From: Rhodobacterales bacterium
GTDB lineage: Bacteria; Pseudomonadota; Alphaproteobacteria; Rhodobacterales; Rhodobacteraceae
DNA: 43,069 nucleotides
Direction: 5' to 3'
Assembly: GCA_025362795.1 (NCBI GenBank)
Contig: JANYFE010000027.1
Span: 1 to 43,069 of the forward strand
The notes beneath the pieces were generated by a model that was not told where the DNA came from, did no database searches, and saw only the letters and a program-made list of their open reading frames with translations. A program made the position numbers and the translations under genes. Shown here one piece after another: positions 29,572-38,586 of the stretch. Each line of letters opens with the position of its first letter. The stretch's first letter is position 1.

Positions 29572-30008
29572 TGATCCGGATCAATCTTTCGCCCGAACCG
29601 CAATGGCTCGATCTTGGCCATGGCGTGCGACTGAAACTCCTGCCGCTGACCACCGCGCTGATGGTGGCGACCCGCTCCGACCCTGCCGTGCAGGATTTGG
29701 ACGTCGGTGCCAGCAACGACGAACGGGCAGCGGTCTTTGCTGGGGCGCTGGCCCGCCGCGCCGTGGTGGATTGGGAGGGCGTCGGTGACGAAGACGGAAT
29801 CGCGCGGACTGTCACACCCGAAGGCATCGACGCCCTTCTGTCCCTTTGGCCGATCTTTGAAGCGTTCAACCTGCACTACGTCAGCCGTGGCATGCTGCTG
29901 GATGCCGAAAAAAACGGCTCTGCGCCCTCGCCGACTGGCACTTCAGTGGGGGCGACAGCTACTGCCAGGCCTGCCAAACGCAGTGCCCGGACTGCCCCGC
30001 CCGATTGA
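29571..30008 (+). CDS. Tail assembly chaperone, short form (gpG-like)
   Basis: This protein of 145 residues lies between the tube and tape-measure genes, the fixed place for siphovirus tail chaperones. The first ~115 residues (PEPQWLDLGHGVRLKLLPLTTALMVATRSDP, then LLSLWPIFEAFNLHYVSRGMLLDAE) look folded. After the A-run at 29908-29914 the zero frame becomes Ala/Thr/Arg/Pro-rich and unconvincing, whereas the -1 frame continues as good protein. The short form is the product without frameshift; see 29915-30235. Confidence 0.8.
   Translation: MIRINLSPEPQWLDLGHGVRLKLLPLTTALMVATRSDPAVQDLDVGASNDERAAVFAGALARRAVVDWEGVGDEDGIARTVTPEGIDALLSLWPIFEAFNLHYVSRGMLLDAEKNGSAPSPTGTSVGATATARPAKRSARTAPPD
29909..29915 (+). 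promoter_or_regulatory. Canonical -1 slippery heptamer A AAA AAC
   Basis: In the reading frame of the chaperone gene the codons are GAA AAA AAC, giving the heptamer A-AAA-AAC in the correct phase. The -1 frame is open from here to 30235. The run of seven A is exceptional in this GC-rich region. Tail chaperone genes of long-tailed phages commonly use such a site to make a G-GT fusion. Confidence 0.75.
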
Positions 30009-30235
30009 ACAAACCGCTCACCCTCGACGGCTGGCAGGTCTGGGATTTGGTGGGCCGTCTTGGTGGCCAAATGCGGGTGGCGGGCAAAGCGGTTCTGGGC
30101 TGGGACATGGGTGCAGCCATGGCGCTGGCCCAAGCCCTCGGGCTGAACCCGATGGTGGTGGCGGAACTGCTTCCGGAGCTGGAGGCGGTCATGGTCCGCC
30201 GCATCAATGAGAAGATCGGAGAGACTGATGGCTGA
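29915..30235 (+). CDS. Tail assembly chaperone extension (gpT-like), made by -1 frameshift
   Basis: The -1 frame from 29915 gives about 106 residues: RLCALADWHFSGGDSY, a Cys-rich CQACQTQCPDCP, then LNKPLTLDGWQVWDLVGRLGG, and a helical C-terminus. A TTG at 30005 could start a 76-residue protein, but the frame is open and protein-like all the way back to the slippery site, and no ribosome site precedes the TTG. Fusion with the first ~115 residues of the short form gives about 221 residues, as in lambda gpGT. The Cys cluster may bind zinc. It overlaps the tape-measure start by 8 bases. Confidence 0.75.
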   Translation, partial: RLCALADWHFSGGDSYCQACQTQCPDCPARLNKPLTLDGWQVWDLVGRLGGQMRVAGKAVLGWDMGAAMALAQALGLNPMVVAELLPELEAVMVRRINEKIGETDG

Positions 30236-32663
30236 AAAACGCGTTTCCGTCCGCCTCGCGGCGGTCGGCGGCAAACAAGTGCGCGCCGAGTTGGAAGGTG
30301 TGGGCGGCGCCGGGGTCAAGGGCTTTGGCCGCATGTCCAAGGAAGCAGAGATTGCCAATTCAAGGCTGGCGGCATTTTCCACCCGGGTGAAAATCGCAGC
30401 GGCGGTGGCCGTCGCGGCAGCAGCCGCCGCAGGCATCGCGATGATCAAGTCTGGCCTCCAGACCATCGATGCCCAAGCAAACCTGGCGCAATCGCTCGGC
30501 ACGACGATCCGAAGCATCCAGGTCCTGACCTTTGCGGGCGATCTGGCGGGTGTTTCGATGGATGAGATCACCGCCGCCACAAAGAAACTGACCCTGAAAC
30601 TGTCTGATGCGGCGGGCGGAACCGGCACGGCGGTCGATGCTTTGCAACGGCTGCATCTGACGGCCACGGATTTGCAGGCCCTGCCGCTCGATGAACGCAT
30701 CGTAGCCATTCAGGATGCTCTGACGCAGTTCGTGCCGCCAGCCGAGCGGGCGGCTGTGGCCTCGGCCCTCTTTGGCGACAAGGCCGCGTTGGCCTTCAGC
30801 CGGATCGACAGTGCCACGCTGCGCCAAGCCTCCCAGGACATCACCGACTTCGGCGTGGCAGTCTCGGATCAGGACGCTGACCAGATCCGCACCGCAGGCG
30901 ATGCCATTGATCGGCTGGGCCTGGTCTGGCTGGGGCTGACCAACCAGTTGACGGTCGCGGTCGCCCCGGCGCTGGAAACGGTGGCCAATGCGCTGGCCGA
31001 TGCCACGCGGGCGGGCGGCTTCTTTCAAACCAGCATCAGCTTTCTCGGCGACCACATTGGCGAGATCGCCAGCATCGCTGGGGCCTTCGCCACCTTCTTC
31101 GCGGGACGATTTGTTGTGGCGCTGGGCGCCGCAGCACTGGGTGTCAGCGGGCTCTCCTTCTCCTTCACCGTGCTGAAAGGTGCCCTGATCCGCACCGGCA
31201 TCGGCGCGCTGATCGTCGGAGCGGGGGAGTTGGTCTATCAGTTTTCCAAGCTGGTCGAGGGCGCTGGTGGCTTTGGTGCGGCCCTTGGCCTCCTGTCCGA
31301 TCTCGCCAGCGAGGTTTGGGACCGGATCGGACTGGGCGTCGATGCTGTGGTCGCCAGTCTGCAAGCCAGTTGGTCGGGCATCACCGCTACCGTGGCCGAC
31401 GCCATGCAAGGCGCGCTGGTGGCGGTCGTGGGTTTCGGCAATTCCGCAACCGGGGTGTTTCAAGGGGCTTTCGATGCTGTGAAAGCCATCTGGGCCGCTC
31501 TCCCCGCTGCCATCGGCGACTTCGCGTTTCAGGCGGCGAACGGACTGATCAGCGGCGTGGAGGCGATGCTGAACGGCGTGGTGACCCGGATTAACAATTT
31601 CATCTCTGGCCTGAATGCCGCGCTCGACATGCTGCCAGACTGGGCGGTGGGCGAAGGCGGGGTCCAGATTGGCACCCTTGATCCGGTCACCTTGGGCCGT
31701 GTCGACAATCCTTTCGCTGGGGCGGCAACCGCTGCCGGGGCTGCAGCGGCGGATGCGTTCAAGGCCGCGATGGGCAAAACCTACCTTGAGTCGCCCGACC
31801 TTGGCCTCGGAACCATGGCCAACGATGCTCGCGACCGCGCGGCGGTCTATGATGAAGCCGCAGGCATGCTGACTGATGCCGCGACCCGGCCGCTCGCCAG
31901 CTGGCAGGCGCTGCAGGACGCGATGACGCAAGCCGGGACGGACGGAGCGGCGGCGCTGGATACAGCCACAACTGCCGCCGACGATACGACTGATGCCCTG
32001 AACGGAGCGGGTGCGGCTGGCACAGCGGCGGGTGGGGCGACCGCAGCGGGTGCGCAAGCTGCCGCGACCGGATGGGCGGCAGTGACGGCGGCCTTGGCAG
32101 ATTACGCCAGCAAGGCGCGCGATATTGGCGCGGATGTTGGCCAGACGCTGGTCGGTGCCTTTCAATCCGCCGAGGATGCGGTGGCCAATTTCGTCAAGAC
32201 CGGCAAGCTCAGCTTCGGCGACCTTGTCACTTCGATCCTGGCCGATCTGGCGAAACTCGCGGCGCGCAAGTTCATCCTTGGCCCCATCGCCTCTGCACTG
32301 GATGGCGTGCTGGGGAATCTCGGTGGAGGTGGGTTGTTTGGCACCGTTGTGAATGCTGCGGTCCATCATGCCGGTGGCCTTGTCGGCGGCACTGCCCCGT
32401 TGCGGGCATTGCCGATGATGGCTTTCGCGGGCGCACCCCGCATGCATTCCGGTGGCTTCGCTGGTTTGCGGCCCGACGAAGTGCCTGCAATTTTGCAAAA
32501 GGGCGAGCGCGTTCTCTCGCGGCGGGAGACGGCGGGTTACGGGTCAGGCGGCAATGTCACGGTGAACATCCAGACCCGCGATGCGGAAAGTTTCCGCCAA
32601 TCCCGCACGCAGGTCGCGTCCGACATCGCCCGCGCCGTGTCGCTGGGCCGGAGGGGTATGTAG
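30228..32663 (+). CDS. Tail tape measure protein
   Basis: This protein of 811 residues sets tail length. It has an N-terminal coiled and helical part, hydrophobic helices around residues 60-75 and 290-345, Ala/Thr-rich helices at about 600-650, and a C-terminus typical of lambda-type tape measures: GGLFGTVVNAAVHHAGGLVGG, FAGAPRMHSGGFAGLRPDEV, PAILQKGERVLSRRE. The ATG at 30228 has GGAGAG 4 bases upstream and is preferred over an upstream frame extension. Its stop overlaps the next GTG (TAGTG). Confidence 0.92.
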   Translation: MAEKRVSVRLAAVGGKQVRAELEGVGGAGVKGFGRMSKEAEIANSRLAAFSTRVKIAAAVAVAAAAAAGIAMIKSGLQTIDAQANLAQSLGTTIRSIQVLTFAGDLAGVSMDEITAATKKLTLKLSDAAGGTGTAVDALQRLHLTATDLQALPLDERIVAIQDALTQFVPPAERAAVASALFGDKAALAFSRIDSATLRQASQDITDFGVAVSDQDADQIRTAGDAIDRLGLVWLGLTNQLTVAVAPALETVANALADATRAGGFFQTSISFLGDHIGEIASIAGAFATFFAGRFVVALGAAALGVSGLSFSFTVLKGALIRTGIGALIVGAGELVYQFSKLVEGAGGFGAALGLLSDLASEVWDRIGLGVDAVVASLQASWSGITATVADAMQGALVAVVGFGNSATGVFQGAFDAVKAIWAALPAAIGDFAFQAANGLISGVEAMLNGVVTRINNFISGLNAALDMLPDWAVGEGGVQIGTLDPVTLGRVDNPFAGAATAAGAAAADAFKAAMGKTYLESPDLGLGTMANDARDRAAVYDEAAGMLTDAATRPLASWQALQDAMTQAGTDGAAALDTATTAADDTTDALNGAGAAGTAAGGATAAGAQAAATGWAAVTAALADYASKARDIGADVGQTLVGAFQSAEDAVANFVKTGKLSFGDLVTSILADLAKLAARKFILGPIASALDGVLGNLGGGGLFGTVVNAAVHHAGGLVGGTAPLRALPMMAFAGAPRMHSGGFAGLRPDEVPAILQKGERVLSRRETAGYGSGGNVTVNIQTRDAESFRQSRTQVASDIARAVSLGRRGM

Positions 32664-33289
32664 TGGCGTTTCACGAGATCAGGTTTCCCGACAACATCAG
32701 CCGGGGTGCGCGTGGCGGGCCGGAACGGCGCACGCAAGTGGTGGAACTGGCAAGCGGCGACGAAGAGCGCAACGGCAGCTGGGCCAACAGCCGCCGCCGA
32801 TACGATGTAGCCTACGGCATCCGCCGCGCCGACGATCTGGCGGCAGTGGTGGCCTTCTTCGAAGCGCGCAATGGGCGGCTCTATGGCTTTCGCTTCAAGG
32901 ATTGGGCGGATTACAAGTCGTGCCTGCCGTCGCAGCCGATCACCCCGACCGACCAACAGATCGGCACCGGCACGGGTGCGCTGAAGACCTTCCAGCTGGC
33001 CAAACGCTACACCTCCGGGGCGCAGACATGGGTCCGGACCATCGCAAAGCCGGTGGCGGGCACAACACGCGTGGCGCTGGGCATGGTCGAGCAAATGTCG
33101 GGCTGGACGCTGGATGCCACCACCGGCATCGTCACCTTCACCACCGCCCCTAGCAGCGGGGTCATCATCCGGGCCGGGTTCGAATTCGATGTGCCGGTCC
33201 GGTTTGACAGCGACAGCCTCGACGTCACGCTGGATGTCGAACGGTTAGGTTCGATCACCTCCATTCCTCTCGTGGAAATCCGTAAATGA
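32663..33289 (+). CDS. DUF2460 tail-tip protein (GTA orfg12-like)
   Basis: This protein of 208 residues starts at GTG 32663, overlapping the tape-measure stop by one base with GGAGGGG about 6 bases upstream. The sequence FHEIRFPDNISRGARGGPERRTQVVELASGDEERN, then RRYDVAYGIRRADDLAAVVAFFEARNGRLYGFRFKDW, is diagnostic of DUF2460, the distal-tail-like protein of Rhodobacter-type gene transfer agents and related phages. It builds the tail end near the baseplate. ATGA overlaps the next gene. Confidence 0.93.
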   Translation: MAFHEIRFPDNISRGARGGPERRTQVVELASGDEERNGSWANSRRRYDVAYGIRRADDLAAVVAFFEARNGRLYGFRFKDWADYKSCLPSQPITPTDQQIGTGTGALKTFQLAKRYTSGAQTWVRTIAKPVAGTTRVALGMVEQMSGWTLDATTGIVTFTTAPSSGVIIRAGFEFDVPVRFDSDSLDVTLDVERLGSITSIPLVEIRK

Positions 33290-34170
33290 AAACCCTCTCG
33301 CCCGCGCTGCAGGCCCATCTCGATGATGGCACTACGACCTTGTCCTGGTGTTGGCGGATCACCCGCGCCGACGGTGTGACCCTTGGCTTCACCGACCACG
33401 ACCTGGTTTTGACCTTCGACGGCACGGATTTCGAACCAGAAAGCGGGTTTGCGGCTTCAGAAGTCCGGTCAGGATCTGACTTGTCCGTCGATGCACAAGA
33501 CGCGGAGGGCGTGCTGACCTCCGACCGGGTCACGGAAACGGACATCGTTGACGGGCGCTGGGACAATGCCCAAGTCGGGCTTTGGCGGGTGAACTGGGCT
33601 GACCCCAGCCAGCGTGTGATGATGCGGCTGGGCGCTGTCGGGCAAATTCGGCGCGGGCGGATGGCTTTTGTCGCGGAGGTGCGCAGCCTCGCGCATGTGC
33701 TGGGCCAGACGGTCGGCAGGGCCTATCAGGCCAGTTGCGATGCGGCGCTGGGCGATGGTCGTTGCCAGGTCAACCTGGAGGCCGCCGCCTTTAAGGGCAC
33801 TGGTGCAGTCCTGAGCCTGATCCGTGACCGGGGATTTGTGGCCTCTGGCCTTGGCGCCTTCGCGACTGGCTGGTTTGCTGCGGGTACGGTGGAATGGACC
33901 AGCGGCGCAAATTCCGGGCGGCGGGCGGAGGTGATGATGCATGAGGTCGCGGACACCGGTGTGGCCGTGACCCCTCTGGAGGTCCCTGTGCGGGCGATAG
34001 GCGTCGGCGACGGATTTGTCATCCGCGCCGGTTGCGACAAGCAACTGGCCACCTGCCGCGACCGCTTTGCCAATGCGCTAAACTTTCGCGGGTTTCCTAA
34101 CATTCCGGGGCAGGACGCCGTGCTGCGCTATGCCGCCTCGGGGGATGCAAACCAAGGGGTGGTGCTGTGA
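33286..34170 (+). CDS. DUF2163 tail-tip protein (GTA orfg13-like)
   Basis: This protein of 294 residues has the DUF2163 pattern: LSWCWRITRADGVTLGFTDHDLVLTFDG, an LSVDAQDAEGVLTSDRVTETDIVDGRWDNAQVGLWRVNW stretch, and a C-terminal Cys-containing segment GCDKQLATCRDRFANALNFRGFPNIPGQDAVL. In gene transfer agents this is a baseplate hub component. It starts in an ATGA overlap and ends in a GTGA overlap. Confidence 0.93.
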   Translation: MKTLSPALQAHLDDGTTTLSWCWRITRADGVTLGFTDHDLVLTFDGTDFEPESGFAASEVRSGSDLSVDAQDAEGVLTSDRVTETDIVDGRWDNAQVGLWRVNWADPSQRVMMRLGAVGQIRRGRMAFVAEVRSLAHVLGQTVGRAYQASCDAALGDGRCQVNLEAAAFKGTGAVLSLIRDRGFVASGLGAFATGWFAAGTVEWTSGANSGRRAEVMMHEVADTGVAVTPLEVPVRAIGVGDGFVIRAGCDKQLATCRDRFANALNFRGFPNIPGQDAVLRYAASGDANQGVVL

Positions 34171-34622
34171 GGGTCGCCGATCCAGAGGCTGTCATTGCCG
34201 CAGCACGGCTTTGGCTCGGCACGCCCTACCACGATCAAGCCAGCCTGCGCGGGGTTGGCTGCGATTGCCTTGGCCTCGCGCGCGGCGTCTGGCGCGATCT
34301 GATCGGAGCCGAGCCGCAAGCGATCCCGCCCTATAGCCGGGATTGGGGCGAGACAGGTCTCCGTGAGGTTCTGGCCGAGGGCGCGCGGGCCATGATGATC
34401 GAGGTACCACTCACCCAGATCGGCCCCGGCACTCTCGTCCTCTTCCGCATGGCCCCGCGCGCCATCGCCAAGCACGTCGGTATCCTGACGGCCCCCGACC
34501 GCTTCATCCACGCCTACGACCGGCTGGGCGTGATCGAAGAGGCGCTGACCACAACCTGGACGCGGCGCATCGCCTTCGCCTTCCATTTTCCAAGCCCCGA
34601 CCTTCTTTCAGAAAAGACCTGA
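34167..34622 (+). CDS. NlpC/P60 cell-wall peptidase of the tail tip (GTA orfg14-like)
   Basis: This protein of 151 residues is a cysteine peptidase that cleaves peptidoglycan stem peptides during DNA entry. The catalytic Cys is in GCDCLGLARGVW (about residue 33) and the His in AKHVGIL (about residue 105). The N-terminus VIAAARLWLGTPYHDQAS is typical. The GTG start overlaps the DUF2163 stop (GTGA). Membership of the tail-tip series separates it from the true endolysin at 41209. Confidence 0.93.
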   Translation: MRVADPEAVIAAARLWLGTPYHDQASLRGVGCDCLGLARGVWRDLIGAEPQAIPPYSRDWGETGLREVLAEGARAMMIEVPLTQIGPGTLVLFRMAPRAIAKHVGILTAPDRFIHAYDRLGVIEEALTTTWTRRIAFAFHFPSPDLLSEKT

Positions 34623-34625
34623 CCC

Positions 34626-37600
34626 ATGGCATCCCTCGTTCTGGGTGCTGTCGGCTCGGCCCTTGGGGCCGGGTTCGGCGGCACCATCCTTGGCCTGTCC
34701 GGTGCTGCCATCGGCGGCATGATCGGCTCCTCCATCGGCTCGGTGATCGATTCCGCGCTGGTGGCCTCGCTGTCGCCTGGCCAGCGGATCGAGGGCGCGC
34801 GGCTGGACAGTTTGCGGATCACATCCGCCACCGAAGGCACGGTGATCCCGCGTCTATTCGGCCGGATGCGGCTTGGCGGCAATATCATCTGGGCCACGGA
34901 TTTCTCCGAAGAGGTCAACACCACGAGTTCGGGCGGCAAGGGTGGCGGGCCGAAAGTCACCACCACCGAATACATCTATTCTGCCTCTTTCGCGGTCGGA
35001 CTGACCGAAGGACCGATCACCGGCGTTGGGCGCATCTGGGCCGATGGCAAGCCGATGGACATGACTGGCGTCACATGGCGCTGGTATCCCGGCAACGAAG
35101 TTCAGACGGCCGATCCCTTCATCGCCGCCAAGATGGGCGCAACCAGCACCCCAGCCTATCGCGGCCTGGCCTATGTGGTTTTCGAGACCCTCGTGCTGAC
35201 CGCTTTCGGCAACCGGATCCCGCAACTGTCCTTCGAGATTTTCGCGCCGCTGGCCGATGCCGACACCGCCGAGGGGCTGGTACGGGCGGTCACCATGATC
35301 CCGGCCTCAGGCGAGTTCGCCTATGCGACCGAGGTGGTCAAAAAGACTGGTGCCGGGACCAGTTCCGCCGAAAACGTCAACGCCGTGACCGACACACCGG
35401 ATCTTGACGTGTCTCTGGACCGGCTAGAGGCATTGGCACCGGCGGTGTCCAGCGTCAGCCTGGTGGTGGCCTGGTTCGGCAATGATCTGCGCGTGGGCAG
35501 TTGCACGGTGCGGCCGAAGGTGGAGGTCGCCACCAAAACCACGGTGCCGGTCTGGTCGGTCAACGGTGTGACCCGGGCAGCGGCACCGGTGATCAGCCAG
35601 ATCGACGGCAAACCGGTCTATGGCGGAACCCCTGCGGATTTCTCAGTGGTGCAGGCCATTCAGGCAATCAAGGCGCGTGGGCTGCGCGTCACCTTCTACC
35701 CTTTCCTGATGATGGACGTGCCGCCGGGGAATACCCTGCCGAACCCCTATTCGGACAATGCCGCCGGCGTCGGACAGGCCACGCTGCCGTGGCGGGGGCG
35801 GATCACCTGTTCCCCAGCGGCAGGTTTCGTGGGGTCCGTGGACAAGAGTGGCGCTGCATCCACGCAGGTTGCGGCCTTCTTTGGCACAGCCACATCCGGC
35901 AACTTCGCCCTCTCGGGCACAAGTGTCACCTGGACTGGCGGCACCGATTGGGGTTTGCGCCGGATGATCCTGCATTACGCGCACCTCTGTGCGGCAGCAG
36001 GTGGGGTGGATGCCTTCCTGATCGGGTCCGAGATGGTCGGCCTGACGACGATCCGCAGCGCGGCCGCCACCTATCCGGCGGTGACGGCCCTGAAGACGCT
36101 GGCGGCGGATGTGCGCAGCATTCTCGGCGCAGGCACCAAGATCGGCTATGCGGGAGACTGGTCGGAGTATTTCGGCCACCACCCGGGCGATGGCACCGGC
36201 GATGTCTATTTCCACCTCGACCCGCTCTGGTCCGACAGCAACATCGATTTCGTCGGTATCGACAATTACATGCCCATCTCCGATTGGCGCGACGGTTTCG
36301 ATCACCTTGATGCAGCAAACGCCCCTGCGATCTATGACCGGGCCTATCTGCAATCCAACATCGCGGGCGGCGAAGGCTTTGACTGGTTTTACTCCAGCCA
36401 GACCGACCGCGACAGCCAGACCCGCACGCCGATCACCGATGGCGCTTATGGCAAACCATGGGTCTACCGCTTCAAGGATCTCCGCGCTTGGTGGTCGAAC
36501 CCGCACTACAATCGCGCGGCCGGTGTGGAAAGTGGTGCGCCCACCGCTTGGGTGCCGCAGTCCAAACCCTTCTGGTTCACTGAACTGGGTTGCCCTGCGG
36601 TGGACCGCGGCACCAACCAGCCGAACGTCTTCTACGACCCGAAGTCGTCGGAAAGCCAGGTGCCGTACTTTTCGCGTGGCTGGCGCGATGATGCGATCCA
36701 GCGCGCCTATCTGGAGGCCACCTTCGGCTTTTGGGGCCGAGCCGCCAATAATCCGATCTCCGGCCTTTACGGCGCATCCATGGTCAGCGTCGCCAATTGT
36801 GCCGTCTGGACCTGGGATGCGCGGCCCTATCCCTTCTTCCCGCAAGCGACCGACGTCTGGTCAGACGGCCCGAACTGGCGGCTTGGCCACTGGCTGACCG
36901 GGCGGCTCGGCGCGGTGTCACTGGCCGCCCTCGTGCGCCACCTCTGCCTGTGTGCCGGGTTGACCGAGACGCTGATCGACGTTTCCGGCCTCTGGGGCGC
37001 CGTCGAGGGCTATGTGATCACGGCGCTGGAAAGCCCACGGGCCTCGATCAGCATGCTGGCCCAGCATTTCGGCTTTGATGCTGTCGAAAGCGAGGGCCGT
37101 ATCCGTTTTGTCATGCGTGGTCAGGGCGTAGCGGCGACGATCACCCCAGACGCCATGGTCGCGGCCGCGGGACAGGGCGATGTCATGGAACTGACCCGGG
37201 CGCAGGAGACGGAACTGCCCCAGGCGCTGAAGTGGCAGCTGGCCCGCGCCGATGCCGACTATGACGCGGTGATCGTCGAGGCGCTGCGCATCACCGTTTC
37301 TGCCACCCGCGTGGCCTCGGAGTCTTTTGCGGTTGCGGTGCCGCCAGAGGAAGCCGAACGCCGCTGCCGCCGCGCCCTGATGGAAACATGGGTCGGGCGC
37401 GAAAGTGCCGTGTTCAAACTGCCGCCTTCGCGGCTGGCGCTGGATCCCTGCGACGTGGTCGCTCTCGACCATGACGGGCGGCTGACCGAGCTCCGACTGA
37501 TCTCTGTCGGCGACAACGGGGCGCGCAGCGTGGAGGCCCGCCGCCAGGACCGCGCCGTTTACGATCTGCCACCGGGAACCGTCCGCGCGGCCACCCTGGC

Positions 37601-38576
37601 CCGGCCAGTCAGCTTCGGCGTGCCGGAGGTGCTGTTCCTCGATCTGCCGCAGCTGACCGATACCACTCCAGCCCACCAGCCGCTGATTGCCGCCGATGCG
37701 CAACCGTGGCCTGGCGAGATGGCCGTGTTCCGCAGCCCGGCGCTGGATGGGTTCACCCTGCTGACCACCTTCGGCCAGCGGGCGAAGATCGGGGTGCTGG
37801 CGGCGGATTTCTATGCCGGGCCGACCAGCCGCTTCGATCTGGGCAACGCGCTGCTGGTCGATATGGCCAGTGGCGTGCTTCAAAGCGTGACGGACATCGC
37901 CCTTTTCGCGGGGGCCAATGTGCTGGCTGTTGAGGCCGCGCCGGGCGTGTGGGAGATCGTCCAAGCGGGGGCGGCCGAGTTAGTGGCCCCCGGCCGCTAT
38001 CGGCTGACCCGCCTCTTGCGTGGCCAGCGCGGCACCGAACTTGTCATGGGCAATCCAGCGTTGCCTGGGGCGCGCGTGGTCATCCTCGACGCATCGGTTG
38101 CCGTCCTGCCGGTGGCGCAGTCTGACATCGGCCTGCCATGGAACTGGCGCATCGGCCCTGCATCGCGTCCGGTCAGCGATGCGAGCTATGCGGCGACAAC
38201 TTTCGCGCCGAGCGGGATCGGGCTTCGGCCCTTTTCGGTAGCCCATGTTGAACAGCCATGGCGGACAGCGCGCGCACCCGGTGATCTGACGATCAGATGG
38301 ATCCGCCGTTCGCGCGCCTTGGCGGCCGACAGTTGGGAGGCGGCAGAAGTGCCGTTAGCGGAGGATAGCGAAGCTTACCTTGTGGAAATCCTCGATGGCG
38401 CAACCGTCAAGCGGACCTTTTCGACCGCCACCGCCAATGCCCTCTACACCGCCGCCCAGCAATCAGCCGACTGGGGCGCGCCATTAGGGCCCGGCGCGTC
38501 GCTGGCCATCCGCGTCGTCCAGATGTCGCAAATCTACGGTCGCGGCGCTGCTCAGACCACCACCCTTTTCTTCTGA
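34626..38576 (+). CDS. Host-specificity tail-tip protein with GTA TIM-barrel domain (megatron, orfg15-like)
   Basis: This protein of 1316 residues is the central fibre or hub. It begins with a Gly/Ala-rich hydrophobic segment (about 1-45), as in other tail-tip J-like proteins. The TIM-barrel glycosidase-like domain lies at about 440-760 (YAGDWSEYFGHHPGDGTGDVYFHLDPLWSD, then IDFVGIDNYMPISDWRDG, then PFWFTELGCPAVDRGTNQP). It is followed by a phage tail (Phage-tail_3-type) domain and C-terminal beta repeats. In GTAs this protein contacts the cell surface. It is the largest gene in the window, and its length is as expected. Confidence 0.93.
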   Translation: MASLVLGAVGSALGAGFGGTILGLSGAAIGGMIGSSIGSVIDSALVASLSPGQRIEGARLDSLRITSATEGTVIPRLFGRMRLGGNIIWATDFSEEVNTTSSGGKGGGPKVTTTEYIYSASFAVGLTEGPITGVGRIWADGKPMDMTGVTWRWYPGNEVQTADPFIAAKMGATSTPAYRGLAYVVFETLVLTAFGNRIPQLSFEIFAPLADADTAEGLVRAVTMIPASGEFAYATEVVKKTGAGTSSAENVNAVTDTPDLDVSLDRLEALAPAVSSVSLVVAWFGNDLRVGSCTVRPKVEVATKTTVPVWSVNGVTRAAAPVISQIDGKPVYGGTPADFSVVQAIQAIKARGLRVTFYPFLMMDVPPGNTLPNPYSDNAAGVGQATLPWRGRITCSPAAGFVGSVDKSGAASTQVAAFFGTATSGNFALSGTSVTWTGGTDWGLRRMILHYAHLCAAAGGVDAFLIGSEMVGLTTIRSAAATYPAVTALKTLAADVRSILGAGTKIGYAGDWSEYFGHHPGDGTGDVYFHLDPLWSDSNIDFVGIDNYMPISDWRDGFDHLDAANAPAIYDRAYLQSNIAGGEGFDWFYSSQTDRDSQTRTPITDGAYGKPWVYRFKDLRAWWSNPHYNRAAGVESGAPTAWVPQSKPFWFTELGCPAVDRGTNQPNVFYDPKSSESQVPYFSRGWRDDAIQRAYLEATFGFWGRAANNPISGLYGASMVSVANCAVWTWDARPYPFFPQATDVWSDGPNWRLGHWLTGRLGAVSLAALVRHLCLCAGLTETLIDVSGLWGAVEGYVITALESPRASISMLAQHFGFDAVESEGRIRFVMRGQGVAATITPDAMVAAAGQGDVMELTRAQETELPQALKWQLARADADYDAVIVEALRITVSATRVASESFAVAVPPEEAERRCRRALMETWVGRESAVFKLPPSRLALDPCDVVALDHDGRLTELRLISVGDNGARSVEARRQDRAVYDLPPGTVRAATLARPVSFGVPEVLFLDLPQLTDTTPAHQPLIAADAQPWPGEMAVFRSPALDGFTLLTTFGQRAKIGVLAADFYAGPTSRFDLGNALLVDMASGVLQSVTDIALFAGANVLAVEAAPGVWEIVQAGAAELVAPGRYRLTRLLRGQRGTELVMGNPALPGARVVILDASVAVLPVAQSDIGLPWNWRIGPASRPVSDASYAATTFAPSGIGLRPFSVAHVEQPWRTARAPGDLTIRWIRRSRALAADSWEAAEVPLAEDSEAYLVEILDGATVKRTFSTATANALYTAAQQSADWGAPLGPGASLAIRVVQMSQIYGRGAAQTTTLFF

Positions 38577-38586
38577 AAGCAGGACC

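Noticed and set aside
30360-32498. Open frame of about 700 codons on the minus strand across the tape-measure gene
   Set aside because: A long antisense frame is expected in GC-rich coding DNA. It has no ribosome site or recognisable motif, and the plus-strand protein is clearly real.
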